A DNA stretch of 64,000 nucleotides. It comes from Blasia pusilla. Lineage: Eukaryota > Marchantiophyta > Marchantiopsida > Blasiales. Shown here piece by piece: positions 24,109 to 35,689 of the stretch. The position numbers and the translations under genes were made by a program. The notes under the pieces are model-generated. The model was not told the DNA's origin. It made no database searches and was given only the letters and a program-made list of their open reading frames with translations. How positions within the stretch are numbered: the stretch's first letter is position 1; each line of letters begins with the position of its first letter. The stretch is taken from NCBI GenBank assembly GCA_050084515.1, contig CM114272.1, positions 44,888,001-44,952,000 of the forward strand, given 5' to 3'.

Positions 24109-25120
24109 TCATACGACGCCGCCGCCCACTCCCAAGGCGAGGATCCATGTCAAGCGATTCAGGTCCATCGCCTGACCCAAGACATGGCGTCGTGATGCCT
24201 CTGACACTAATGGTACTACCGTCACTCCTGTGGGAAATCCCATCGCTCGCTCTCTCTTGTCGGCGTTGGGCTCCACCAACCGTTGAACCTGGTTATCCCA
24301 AACCAAGCCAAGACCGGCCTCCTTGTATGCATAGGAAGCGCGAAAACTCACAAACGTGGGCAAGGCTGCCCGCGGCCTGCCTACCCTGTTGACCACAGTC
24401 AACGGTGGTCGATCATTGTGCCTCACTGCCTGTGATCGACGACCTAGATCTAGAATGGAATCCACTAACAAATGGGAGGGGCGCTCCACTCTCGCATACG
24501 CCCTCCATAACACCGCATGGGGCACCAAGTTGGTCCACCACAGACGCGGGCGATGGGCTCTAGAACCTACACTCGCCGCATCCAAGAACAACTGCTTTGG
24601 GCGATCAGGCACGCACTTTGATGAGTACTCGTCACCACCCGTGACTGGAGTCTCCTAAGATCGGCACATTCTCGAATATAGGTGGAGAACGAGGCTGAGT
24701 GCTCTGCAGAATCGCCGTAAGACCCTCAACATCTCCCAAAACAACCTGGACCGAGTGTCACCAACCCGCTACCTCGTCCAAAGACTCGATTGGTACGACA
24801 TGGCCAACCGGAAATGACCAAATCAATGGTCCCTACCGCTCTAAGTCCTGCGCCCCAACAACAAAATATCCCTCGATAGGGAACTCTGGTACCCCTGTAC
24901 TGCGGACACAGACAATAAGTTGGGAAAACGTAACCGTAATTGTGCCACATGTCGTAGTGAGACGTGCCTCGCAACATCATCACTCTCCACATACACAGTC
25001 TTCTTTACTTTCGCACTCCCTGCTGCAAAAAAAAGCTAACCCGGTGCTAATCCCTCCAAAGAGATCTAACACTCGAATACCCTCCTCCGGGGTACACCAC
25101 ACAATGGGTGTGGTATCCAT
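24109..25120 (-). pseudogene. Copy A C5-cytosine DNA methyltransferase (DNMT3/DRM-like), decayed
   Basis: The domain starts at MDTTPIVW (25120), in frame with the protease. Motif I is IRVLDLFGGISTGLA (AdoMet site); a deletion and frameshift follow near 25020. Motif IV survives as IDLVISGWPC (24726-24992) with the catalytic Cys. The frame 24109-24612 carries motif VIII (SVGSRAHRPRLWWTNL), motif IX-like NADKRERAMGFPTGV and motif X-like RRHVLGQAMDLN. The spacing from GFP to the LGQ motif recalls DNMT3. These enzymes methylate cytosine from S-adenosylmethionine. This copy cannot make a continuous enzyme. Confidence 0.85.
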
Positions 25121-26413
25121 GGGTGTCATCGTAGCATTCCCTGCTACCTCGGGTTCCTCAGACCCGTCACGCTCTGGTGCAAACGCCTCGCTCCACGCGG
25201 TCTGCACGTGCTCATCTGCCAATTGTTGAAGCTCCTCAGTCGAGCCCCATAGCGGCACCTCTCCTCCACGGAATGATGTAGCTACCATAAAACTCCTCTC
25301 CATAGAAATGTCAGGAACGGGAGTATCCTCTGCATGGACATGTCCCTCAATCAAATCACTAGGCCAAGTGATGGCACTCCAAAATGCTAAGGTCGCCATC
25401 TCTCCTAGCCGTTGCTCGATCACTACACTTGTGAATCGAATGGGTAATGAGCTAAGGCGCCCATCACCTGAGTGCCATCTTGGACTGTAGGACGCTGACT
25501 CCTCCCAGTAATCCAGGGAAAACCCCATCGGGTATAACACTGCTCCACCAACCAAGACGTCGTAGGACTCTACATCAATCACTATCGCCTTGGCGCGCAC
25601 CACGGACTCATCTATAGGATGTCCCGGGCGAATCCTCACCACGACCTCGTGTCGGGTGATATACTGTGTGGTACTCACTCCACCCAAGGATGTCTGTATC
25701 CGGAATGGACAACGCTCCACATCGGCTCTCGTCAAGCCCAATCCTCTGAATGACGCTTTCCCCAACATCAAGGGTTTTGCTCCTGAATACAACAAGACGC
25801 GCTGTGGACTTAAAGCTATACCTCCAGGACTCACCAACTGGAAGACCTCTCCTCGGTTATCCAGCAATACAACACTAGGAGAAGCCATGGCACGCTCTAT
25901 CGCGGGTCTACCGGGCATCTCCGCCATCCTAGCAGCCGCAACCTGCCATGAATCTGACGTGGACGGCCCGAGCATCCGCTCCAAGGGCAGGTCCATCACC
26001 TTCTCTGCAATCATCTCTGAACGTGATGCAGGAACTCCAACTCCGCGCTCATATAGTGAAGCGGCCAGCCGAAAATCCTCGGCGGGCGTACTCCCCAACG
26101 TCACAACATCGGAAGCAGAAAATAAAGGAGTGTGGTACACAACGGTGGCCGCCCCCAACAACGTGCTCGACACATGCCCCTCCTGAGCATCAACAATAGG
26201 AGTCATCGCACTCGCTTCTCCCATCGCCCTCCGTGCCTGCACACCAACAACATTACCAACTCTCGAGGAACTCTGATGAGGACCCATCGATGGGGTCCTC
26301 ATCGCTTCGGACAACGTGAAAGACTGAGGAAGCCTAGTCTGCTTTCTGGCTTCCCCTCCCTGTGGATCCAACTCTGCGGCTGCTCCACGCGTCATAACTG
26401 CGGCGGCCTCCAT
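25121..26413 (-). pseudogene. Copy A protease region
   Basis: One frame (24980-26413) spans a low-complexity linker, a retropepsin and the methyltransferase start. The active site reads VLLYSGAKPLMLGKASF at residues 206-222 of that frame. The catalytic Asp of D-S-G-A is Tyr here, whereas G1 keeps VLLDSGAQ. The second half has SYDVLVGGAVLYPMGF, matching the retropepsin C-terminal hydrophobic-Gly segment. As read, the protease is inactive. Confidence 0.82.
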
Positions 26414-27985
26414 CTAGGCAACCCCACACATCCATCCAGGATCCTCCTGATCTCTGGCTGCTCCATATGATGTCGATGCCACGGATCCGGCATCGGGTAA
26501 CCTCAATGCCATAGCGGCAATCTGCTCCTGTAGCTGTTGTATCTGAGCAGCAATCCCAGCCTCACGCCCGGCATCTCCCTCGGCGCGTCTAGGTGGTGGT
26601 ACTCTACCTCCTCCACGGGCAGCTCCACCACCCTGTCGGGCAAGTCCAGCTCCTCGCACGATCTCTAGGCCCACCCGGACCGGCTACTCGATCTGGTGCC
26701 CTCTCTGGCCCTCGGTCCGGACGTAACTCAAGATTGTAAACTGAAACACCTGGCGCGTGTATGACCATCTGACAATAGTTACACTGATAACCTCCTGGTG
26801 CAGCACCATCTCCTCCTCCATGCTGAGGCACACGTCCATGACCCTGACGAGTGCAATCGCGCTGATGATGGGCTCCACCACATGACCAACAAGTAATAGT
26901 AGGCGGCTGCTGCTGAGCCGCATATGAAGGCGCAAGTCTCTGTGGCAGGGCCTCCTGGTATCCTCCCTGAGCTTGTGGTGCCATAGTCGACCTATCTTGG
27001 AGTCCACGTTGCTGCACAGGTGGTGTAGACAATCGTGACTGCTCTCGCCCAGAACCCATGGTGGCTACGCTCTCCTCGGCCATGTTGCGCTCAATGTTCT
27101 CGGCGGTCCTAAAAACATCTCTCAACGTAGGGGAGGTGTTCATAAGAAGCACCCATGTCCGCAGGGTCCGATCCAGCATCGCGTACCATGACTGGATAGC
27201 CTGAGCCTCTGTCACCCCCTGAGTGACGTTGATTAACCGGCGCAAGCGAGTGTAAGCCTCACGCAAACTCTTACCCGGGCGCCTCTGGAAGTCCAGGATG
27301 CTCCGCAACTTCTCCGTCCGTACCCCTGGTAGCTCACCCTCAACTCAGCAAAGAACTCAACCACAGGGTTGAACCTGGGACGAACCCGACTAGACGGTGC
27401 AATTGCTCCCGTGCGAGTGACCCCTCCTAAAACGTCACTAGTGGAAGAGGCAGTAGCCTCTCCTGACTCCTCCTCCTCATCTGGGAACGGCTTCGTCCAT
27501 GACACATAATGTGGGTCATAGTAGAGCCTCCACGCCTCGATCTCACATGCATATCTCTGAGAGAACTCATGGTAATCGTCCATGGGCGCCCCCTCTAAAT
27601 GCTTTGGAACATACCGTTCCATCTTTGTAAACGGGTTGAACTCTCTAGAGTTCCTGGCCTACCGGGAGTCGCACCAACTCCTAAACTCGCTATAAAATCG
27701 TGCAACTCAATCGTGCCCTCGCACTGAAAACCTACGCGGTCCTCTACCCCGGTCGTCCATCTCGTACGCCCAACTGGTAGGACCACTCACAATGTGTGGC
27801 GATGTGCTCACAAACTCCTCTACACCCTCTCCCTTGTCTGACGATGATATAGAAGGAGGTCGAGGTGGTCTCTCACGTGGAGACCCTCGGAACCTCGCGC
27901 CACTCCGCGTAAAACCTCTAGAGCTACTCTCGGGTTCACCACCTCGCCTCTCAAAGTCCCGAACTGACTCTGTGATGACCCTCAT
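26414..27985 (-). pseudogene. Copy A gag with two zinc knuckles
   Basis: Start ATG at 27985 (MRVITESVRDFERRGG), then a Ser/Pro-rich stretch. Capsid-like sequence follows (RWNGMF, DDYHEFSQRYACEIEAWRLY, GKSLREAYTRLRRLINVTQG). The first zinc knuckle, CWSCGGAHHQRDC at 26853-26891, has C-X2-C-X3-H-X4-C spacing. The second is degraded here (CNYCQMVIHAPG) but canonical in copy B. A Gly/Arg-rich linker and a short coiled-coil-like segment (AQIQQLQEQIAAMAL) follow. Frameshifts near 27720, 27600, 27300 and 26640 break the frame. Confidence 0.85.
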
Positions 27986-29565
27986 GCCCCTCTCACCTGA
28001 TCACTCTGAACCTCGTGAGGAATCCCTCAATCACTCATCCCAAACATGCGGCACTCGATCTACACTCTCTCTCCCCGAGACGTGTAACGTGCGGCAACCC
28101 GCGGCGTGGTGCGGCAAATCGACCAGGCTATCATCTCATCGACAACCTACCCTCAACTCCGGACATCCCACACACGTCTATGTCCCCTAAACCACATACA
28201 TAAATGATGCCCTCAGCATCCACACACCCAATATCCCCAAATAAATCCCAGAATCCCTCACACGTGCAGGGTAAAGGACTAGAATGGGTAACCTGAACAC
28301 ATGTCGATGTCACTCCTCAACAACTGCAAATCTCGACCCCAACTCGATCGTGGAGGCAACTCCTCCAATCAGCAAGACATACTCCTCCCGTACTGACGCT
28401 GCTCAAAACTCCTCGATAGACAATGCGGTCCGAGCGGAACGGTGCGGCGTTGCAGGCGGCACGGAACGGCTACGAACAGCACGGTCCTCGATGGTGGGAT
28501 GCGGCACTCGGCGGCATACCCTCCTCAATCAATAATAATCCCACACTCTGCTCCACAATGACGGTGCGGCTCCGCGATTGAGATGGTGCGGTGCGGCCAT
28601 GAGCGGCACGGCGCACCAATCGGCGGCGCGTTGCGGCTACGGGCGCCACGGCACGATACTCGATCGTCGTCGAGCGGCTACCAATCACAACATAGCAGCA
28701 TGAAATCAAAACTCAAACACCATAACCGGAGGTCATCTGCCATCACTGGTTGATGAAGAAACAGCAATGACGATGGCAGCCAAAACAAAGCACGAGGTGG
28801 CGACGCAAGTCAAGGAATCAACGAACGTCGTGGAAGACCCTCCACTCCGTAATGGCGGCAAGGGCACCCAAAAGGTGGACAATGGACGGTGGACCGTTGA
28901 TAGTGACGGTTGACCGCTGATGGTGACGGCCGACCGATGACGGTGACAGTTGACCGTTGATGGTGGTGGTTGACCGTCGAACGTTGATGGTGACTATGAT
29001 GGCGACGGCCGCCGCCGGTGTGGCGACTGATTTAGGGTTTGCACAATTTAACCCTAAAAATCGCCTAGCAATGGCAGCTTTACAAGATTGACCATAACTT
29101 TTTCCTCGCAACTCCAAATTGTGCATTGTTTTTTGCACAGCGTGCACAACTTCACGATCTACGCCAGCATCAAAAAATATTTAGAATCGGACATTTCAGT
29201 AAAAACTGACGGGGACTGTCGTAAAGCCCAATGTCTCTTTCTCCTACACAAAATTTGGCAGCGCTCCCGCGCTGATTTCTCCCAACGAAAATGTAACATC
29301 TGTAAAAATACAAATCAGCAAGCTACATGGTGCTCTCGAGAGCACCAGCATGGGGCAACCCGCCCCCATACTCAATCCCTATCAAAAATTGGGCAGCGCT
29401 TCCGCGCGCCACTCTTCCACACGAAAAATTGACAAATGCAAAGAATAATGAAAGCCGCCCTTGCTCCGGTGAGCACTCCCATGAGCCGCTGAATGGGGAA
29501 CACCGTCCCCAACCTGCAAAAACAGAGAGTGACCAGCCAGCTCCCCCATGAAGCTCTCTCATTCT
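27986..29565 (-). other. Copy A untranslated leader
   Basis: About 1.6 kb without conserved reading frames. 28400-28700 is dense in GCGGCAC/CGGTGCGG words and CpG. 28870-29010 is a degenerate minisatellite (sense CCGTCACCATCAACGG, period about 21-24 bp), also present in fragment C near 56560. The part nearest the primer site is conserved with G1 and C. Confidence 0.7.
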
Positions 29566-29579
29566 CTCATTCTCTCTTT
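29566..29579 (-). promoter_or_regulatory. Putative self-priming site of copy A
   Basis: In sense AAAGAGAGAATGAG lies one base after the A1 repeat. It is the exact reverse complement of the 14-nt site CTCATTCTCTCTTT inside A1 (plus coordinates 29744-29757). No tRNA-like TGGTATCAGAG motif is present at this edge. Confidence 0.7.
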
Positions 29580-29580
29580 G

Positions 29581-30094
29581 TAAAGTAAGATCCAATCTCT
29601 CTCTACACCATCTCACACCATAGCTCTCAAAGGTGTGCACTCTCTCTCATGTCAAACCAAACCCACTCTCCTAATGAGAGGCTTGGGTTACACTCACAAG
29701 GCAAGGTACCATAGCTCCGCCGCCTCATGCCAAGAGGTTCAATAAAGAGAGAATGAGCTCTCAAGCTCTCTCTCCTTGAGGTATACCCCTCTCCTCTTCC
29801 AAGCTCTCTCCATGGTAACCTATTCTTCCAAGTCACCTCCTTGGCTCTTGACCTGATGTAGGAGGTCAAGCGCCACTTACCAAAAATAGTAAGTCGATCA
29901 TATACTCAAAATGGTACTTACCTAAAATAGTAAGTTTCTCAATATGGCTCCAAATGAGCCGAAACGAAGGGGAAACCTGCTATCTCAGGTTTCCAAGGGC
30001 CTCAGCAGGTCACCCTCGACCTACTGGGCGTGTCCTCCACTACTCATGAAGGCCCTCTATTAGAACTCACCGATCTATCCTAAAAGACGTGACA
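29581..30094 (-). repeat. A1 repeat of copy A (5' end)
   Basis: 514 bp, 99.6% identical to A2. In sense it starts TGTCACGTC at the TAGA target duplication. Unlike A2 it is not followed by a B repeat but by the priming site, so A and B are split between the two ends. Confidence 0.93.
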
Positions 30095-30236
30095 TAGACT
30101 AACAGTGATTAACTAACCCTAGTTAAGATAATCGTGCTTAACTGACTAACCAAGATTAAGCTTCCCTACTTCGTGTGAGTACCAAATATAGCAGTTCAGG
30201 TGTCTCATGAGCCTGACTATAACTCAATCTTCAATA
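30095..30236 (-). repeat. C1 5' LTR, outer part
   Basis: Starts with the duplicated TAGA and continues ctaacagtgattaactaacc... to tcttcaata, matching 14882-15049 of the 3' LTR. The acagt that follows is the copia target duplication. Confidence 0.9.
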
Positions 30237-31610
30237 ACAGTCGGGCGTACGAGATGGATGATCAGGATAGAGGACCGCGTAGATTTTCAGATGCTATAGG
30301 CACTATAGAGTTACACGACTTCATTACGGAGTTAAAGAATTGGAATGACTCACAGCGGGCTAGGAACTTTCGAGAGTTCAACCCGTTTACAATATGGAAT
30401 GGTATGTTCCTGCATTTAGAGGGAGCGCTCATGGACGGTTAACATGAGTTCTCCTATAGATATGCCGAGGAGATTGAGGCATGATGACTCTACTATGACC
30501 CACATTATGTGTCATGGACTGAGCCATTTCTCGATGAGGAGGATGAGTCAGGAGAGGCTTCTTCCTCTTCCATGAGTGATGTTTTAGAGGGATAACTCAC
30601 ATTGGAGCATTTGTACCGTCCAGTCGCGTTCATTCCAGATTCAATCTTGTGGTTGAGTTCTTTGTGGAGTTGAGGACGAGCTACCAAGGGGTACGGACTG
30701 AGAAGTTGCGGAATATCCATGACTTCTAGAGGCCCTTGGGTGAGAGTTTGCGTGAGGCCTACACTCGCTTGCACCGGTTGATTAACGTCACTCAAGGGGT
30801 GACAGAGTCCTAGGCCATCCAGTCATGGTACGCGATGTTGGATCAAACCCTGCAAACACGAGTGCGGGAGGGATGCTTCTTATTAACACCTCACCTACGT
30901 TGAGAGATGTTTTTAGGACCATCGAGAACATTGAGCGCAATATGGCAGAGAAGAGCGTAGCCACCATGGGTTCTAGGCGAGAGCAGTCACGATTGCCTGC
31001 ACCACCAGTGCAGCTGCGTGGATTCCGAGATAGGTCTGTGACACCACGAGCTCATGAATGATATCATAAAGACCTGCGCCTTCATATATGGCTCAGCAGT
31101 AGCTGCATGCAATTATTTGTTGGGCATGTGGTCGAGCCCATCACCAGCGTGATTGCACTCGTCATGGTCATGGATGCGTGCCTCGGCATGAAGGAGGAGA
31201 TAGTGTTGCACCAGGAGGTTATCAATAGGACTGTTTTTAGAGGTACGGTCACACATACGCTAGGTGTTTCAGTCTACATCTTGAGTTACATCCGGACTGA
31301 GGGCCAGAGAAGGCACCAAAGCGAGTTGTTGGTCCAGGTGGCCCTAGAGGTCGTGCACCATGTGGTCCTGTTGGGGGATAAGGACCTGGATTTTCCAGAA
31401 GGGATGGTGGAGTGGTCTGTGGAAGAGATAGAGTTCCATAACCTAGACATGTTGAGGGAGACATCGGGCGTGAGGCTGGGATGGCTGCTCAGAAACAACA
31501 GCTACAGCAGCACATTGCCGCTATGGCATTGAGGTTACCCGATGCCGGATCCGTGGCATCGACGTCCTATGGAGCACTCGGAGATATGGAGGATCCTGGC
31601 TGGATGTGCA
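30237..31610 (+). pseudogene. G1 gag, main part
   Basis: Homologous blocks to copy A include YEMDDQDRGPRRFSDAIGTI, the NTSPTLRDVFRTIENIERNM block and a zinc knuckle at about 31114-31152, CWACGRAHHQRDC, with the same X3 spacing as in A. Several in-frame stops (for example TAA after MDG near 30440) show it is decayed. Confidence 0.82.
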
Positions 31611-32309
31611 TGACTATTCAATTGGAGGCAACCGTTGTTGTTACATGTTGAGCCGCCGTAGAGTTGGATCCATAGAGAGGGGAAGCCAAGAAACAGACTA
31701 GGATTCCTCAGTCTTTCACATTGTCTGAGGCGATGAGGATCCCATTGATGGGTCATGATCAGAGTTCCCAGAGAGTTGATGTTGTTGGTGTACAGGCATA
31801 GAGGGCGATGGGAGAAGTGAGTGCAACGACTCCTATTGTTTATGCTTGGGAGGAGCATGTGTTGAGTACGATGTTGGGGATGGCCATGATGGTGTACCGT
31901 GCTCCGCTGTTTTTTGGTTTTGATGTTATGACGTTGGGAGGTATGCTCGCCAAGGTTTTCCGGCTGGCTGCTACCCTATGTGAGTGTGGTGATGATATTC
32001 CTACACCACGTTGAGAGGTGATTGCAGAGGAGGTGATGGACCTGCCCTTGGAGCCGATGCTCGAGCCGTCCATATCAGATTCATGGTAGGTTGCGGCTGC
32101 TAGGATGGCAGAGATGCCTGGTAGATCTGCGATAGAGCATGCCATGGCTTCTCCAGGTGTTGTGTTGCTGGATAACCGGGGAGAGTTCTTCCAGTTGATG
32201 AGTCTAGAAGGTAGAGTTTTTAGTCCACAGCGTGTCTTGTTGGATTCGGGAGCGCAATCCCTAATGTTGGGGAAAGCGGCATTTAGAGGATTGGGCTTGA
32301 CGAGAGCCT
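31611..32309 (+). pseudogene. G1 protease region
   Basis: Contains blocks such as MASPGVVLLDNRGEFFQLMS and the retropepsin active site VLLDSGAQSLMLGKAAF with an intact D-S-G. It is cut off after about 20 further residues. Upstream linker frames contain stops. Confidence 0.82.
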
Positions 32310-32810
32310 ATCAAAATAAGGTTTTTTTCATTTTTCATCTTGTCCAACTTTTTCATCTTGAGCTGCAATTTGGCCAACATGGTCCCCGAGGTACATCTAG
32401 CACTCTTGCCAAGTTTCAGGAAAAATGAAGTTATGAGCAAAAGCTCAAAATTTTGTAACTCCTTTTTGGACCTGAACCACTAGACCTTCTACCAAAATAA
32501 GGTTTTTTCATTTTTCATCTTGTCTAACTTTCCCATCTTGAGCTGAAATTTTTTCTACATGGTTTCCAAGATGCATGTTCCAATCTTGCTACTTTTTAAC
32601 CAAAATGGAGTTGTGAGGAAAACCTCAAAAATATGTAAGTACCTTTTGGCCTCGAACCACTAAACCTTCAATGGAAAGAATTTTTTTCATTTTTCATCAT
32701 GTCCAACTTTCCCAAGTTGCATTTGTAGTACTCTTAAAAAATTTTGAGCAAAATGGAGTCGTGACCACGATCTAAAAAATCACACTTACTAATTTCACCT
32801 TCAATGTAAA
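32310..32810 (+). repeat. Degenerate tandem repeat, about three units of 170-180 bp
   Basis: The phrase tttttcatttttcatc.tgtc.aacttt recurs near 32328, 32502 and 32680. Each is followed by a diverged block with 'aggaaaaatgaagttatgagcaaaa'-like sequence and a line resembling 'cctttt.gacc.gaaccac.a.acctt'. No coding function seen. The array starts exactly where G1 ends. Confidence 0.7.
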
Positions 32811-32942
32811 AATAAATGTTTTATTAGCGAGAAGTATATAAAAAGGAATGTCATAAAAATAACATTCTTACAATAGTCAACACAAAACAAGTTTGCTACA
32901 ACTATCTACTAATCTGTCTCACTGAATTTTGTAATTACTCTT

Positions 32943-35689
32943 CTAGTCTAGGTCTATGGTTGGGTCCGGTGGATTAAGATGTAAACGATAATTTGGCGGC
33001 TCAATAGTTTGAAGTCGGGTGGATTGACAACGAGTTCCTATTGCAGTTTCATCATCAGAGGAAATGTATGAACTATCCATGCAATGATTGATGGGTTGAG
33101 AGTTTGGAACCATAGGTATGAGAACATCATTATCATTCGGCTCATCAACTAAGTCCATTGTTTCAACGCTCAAAGATTGTGGAGGAGTATCCCGCATAGG
33201 TTCACTAGACTCGGTGAAATCATTATAAACTCCTACTGGTGCAAAAATTTGAGGTTTGTAGATCATGTTAGGAGAAGTGTTGAGCAGATTGGCTTTTCTT
33301 GAAGTCCTCCGTTGTTGGTCTTTTTCGTGCTCTCGAATCCAATGTTCCATTTCAATATCATCTTCATCTCTTCCAAGCCCCTCGGAATAAAAAAATTTAG
33401 TGTTGCCGATATGAGTATCCTCTCTCCCTTAGATGCCATGAATTCCACATATCACATCCACCTCCTCTAGATCCTCATCTTGCAAGTCAAGGTTATCTTC
33501 ATTATTACCATCACGATTTCTTGCATGCAAGCTAGATTCACTGCCATCTTCTACTACCCTTCTAGCTTGTTCTTGTCCATCCCTTTCTGAAAAGTATTGC
33601 TCGTACAAGAGCTCTTGTCTTGATTTCTGAGAAACACCCTTGTCTCCAAACCTTGATTTTGTGTAGATATAAACCAAATCCCTGGCACGCTCGTTGGTCA
33701 ATTTATTCCTGTGCTTGTTGTGAATGAAACCATAACTATTCCAATTTCTCTCCGCTGAAGAAGATGAAACCACTTGTGCTAATATGGACTTAGCCACAGA
33801 GCGCAATGTTGGTGTACCTTGAACATGCATGCTCCACCAATCAGAGGGACTAAGTGAATCAACAACTTCCCTACCCATTCATCCACAAATATTTCCTTAT
33901 GGTTCACAATGTTGTCCAACTCTCGCAAGCAAGTTGCCCCATAAGAATTAGCCTTGGTAATATTGAGGCCATGCACTCCCGTTGCATAAAGTTTCAGATA
34001 TTGTTTGAAATCTCTTATGCACGCAATATTTGAAGTGATGTCCTGAATACTATCAAGAAGATTGTAAGGGGCGAGAATGTGGCCTTTTGCATGTAACTTG
34101 TTGTGGATAAGTGCCCACCGCCTAGAAATAACATCGACCATCTCTATAGCACTAGACATTATGACAAAATAACCGCGATGCCTTCCACCCATATCAGGCC
34201 ATGGAGTTACAGGAAAAGAACGAGTCACTTCTATTATCTAGAAAATACAGCGATAAATACGCCCAATCATTGCTTTATGACCATCACACTCTCTCAACAA
34301 AATAATAGTTGGTTGAACTGCAACAAACAACTCGTCATCCTCCATCCAAAAATCATGATTGGCCATAGTAGTCTCAATCTCTCATGCCTTCTCCCTTTTC
34401 CTCGCATCCTTGCTATTGAAATACTCCCTAAAAGCATTGGTGGCAACCATGGCGTGGAACGCCTCCCTCAATTCTAAGACGTGTCCCAACATGATAAATT
34501 TTTTTGCAAAGCGTGTATTCGTAGGAAGCAAAAATCGTCTCTTCATTGGATTGGTTTCCATAAATTTGGCCATCATCTAAATTCTAGTCTTCACAAATAC
34601 TACCATCTCGCAAGCTTGTGCAAAAATCTTGTCCACCCAAGGCCATTTACCCTACTCTTCGTAGACTAGATCAAGAGAATATGATGCGCATACATCCCAA
34701 AGAATATGAGGGAACTTTGCTTCGATAAGATTCCCTGCTGCTCGCTCATTGCTAGCATTGTATGTCACAAGTTGCAACATATTCTCTAGACCGTTGCGCA
34801 TGATAGTCCTCTCTATGTGAACTGCCAACCATTCCGCCGTTTGGGGTTCCCCTTTGGTGTCTACCAACTCAATCATAACCTCACCTTATGAATAGGTGAC
34901 CATTATGTTTACTAAAGACTCGCTCCTCACATTGGTCCAAGAATCCGTTATGATCGTGGCCTCCAAACGCAAACTTTCCAGTATGCCATCTACCTTTCCT
35001 TCACCTTCCCTACATGTTTCTCAAGTAGGGTGGTGCGCAACGCGTTATAACTAGGACTTGAATAACCCTTCATCTTTGTTGTTGTCAATACTGCTTCTTT
35101 GAAAGCATCTTGCCGTACTACGTTGAATGGTATTCCACATTCATAGAAACACTTCGCCCACATGTCATTCACAACTTCTATTCCTTGGAAGTTGAAAGAA
35201 TCCCTCGGATCAGCTTGCTTCTTCCTAGAACTACTACTCCCTCAAATTGGCTCAACAACTTCTCTATATTCCTCGAGACTGTTACTCGCTGGCAAGTCCG
35301 CAACCCCATCAACATTTTTTTCAACATAAACACTATTTCTTGTTTGTTGCAAACCTATTTGTAATGGAGCCATCTCTTCCACTTCACTCAAAGGTCTCGT
35401 TTCCCTTGTTTGTCCATTTTCCGCTAGTACCCTATTTCGGAGATCCCGTTGCACGTTGGGAGGGACCTTCACACACAATTTGGCATGATAGGTATTATGA
35501 TTCCCATCCTTTGTCTTTCGACTCTCGTATAAAATGCTCCACCATCTTTGTGCTATGATAGGTTTTCATAGAATAGGAACAATACTTGCACTGCCATCTG
35601 CTTGATGTTTCACCTTCCATCTGTACTTCTTCGCAATGTTCCTTCACAATTTGTTGGAGTTCTCTGGCTTTGGTCATGACTACATGCAC
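32943..35689 (-). pseudogene. hAT-family transposase, decayed
   Basis: On the minus strand, 35495-35689 has a BED-type zinc finger (CKYCSYSMKTYHSTKMVEHF). 34990-35172 and 34652-34876 match the DUF659-like catalytic region (FYECGIPFNVVRQDAFKEAV; VTYNASNERAAGNL, KFPHILWDVCASYSLDLV). 33779-34228 continues the helical part. 33429-33878 has the C-terminal hAT dimerisation region (SSSSAERNWNSYGFIHNK and NERARDLVYIY), followed by an acidic tail. At least five frame breaks separate the pieces. I did not identify terminal inverted repeats or an 8-bp target duplication. Confidence 0.85.

Larger units (their letters stand above)
19847..30094 (-). mobile_element. Gypsy copy A with methyltransferase, PHD finger and split direct repeats
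   Basis: A 10.2-kb insertion flanked by the 4-bp duplication TAGA. Sense order: A1 (30094-29581), self-priming site, leader, gag, protease, C5-methyltransferase, RT/RNase H, integrase, PHD finger, purine tract, B1, A2, B2. RT before integrase is the gypsy order. A1 and A2 (514 bp each) differ at only 2 positions, so this is a recent insertion. Even so, gag, protease, methyltransferase, RT and integrase are all damaged, which suggests it was copied from a defective template by proteins of a relative. Confidence 0.92.
14737..30236 (-). mobile_element. Copia-type LTR retrotransposon C1, carrying gypsy copy A in its 5' LTR
   Basis: C1's own sequence is 14737-19846 and 30099-30236; the rest is copy A. 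Order on the minus strand is 5' LTR, primer site, gag, protease, integrase, RT, RNase H, purine tract and 3' LTR. Integrase before RT is the copia order. Flanks ccagt (14732-14736) and acagt (30237-30241) are a 5-bp target duplication with one mismatch. The uninterrupted gag of copy A reads accagttgggcg across the empty site. All frames carry stops. Confidence 0.9.
30237..32309 (+). mobile_element. Gypsy copy G1, continuation (gag and protease), truncated at 32309
   Basis: gggcgtacgagatggatga resumes the gag interrupted at 14736. Homology to copy A continues through the protease until GLGLTRA, then stops abruptly at a tandem repeat. Methyltransferase, RT, integrase and the 3' end of G1 are absent. 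Confidence 0.85.
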
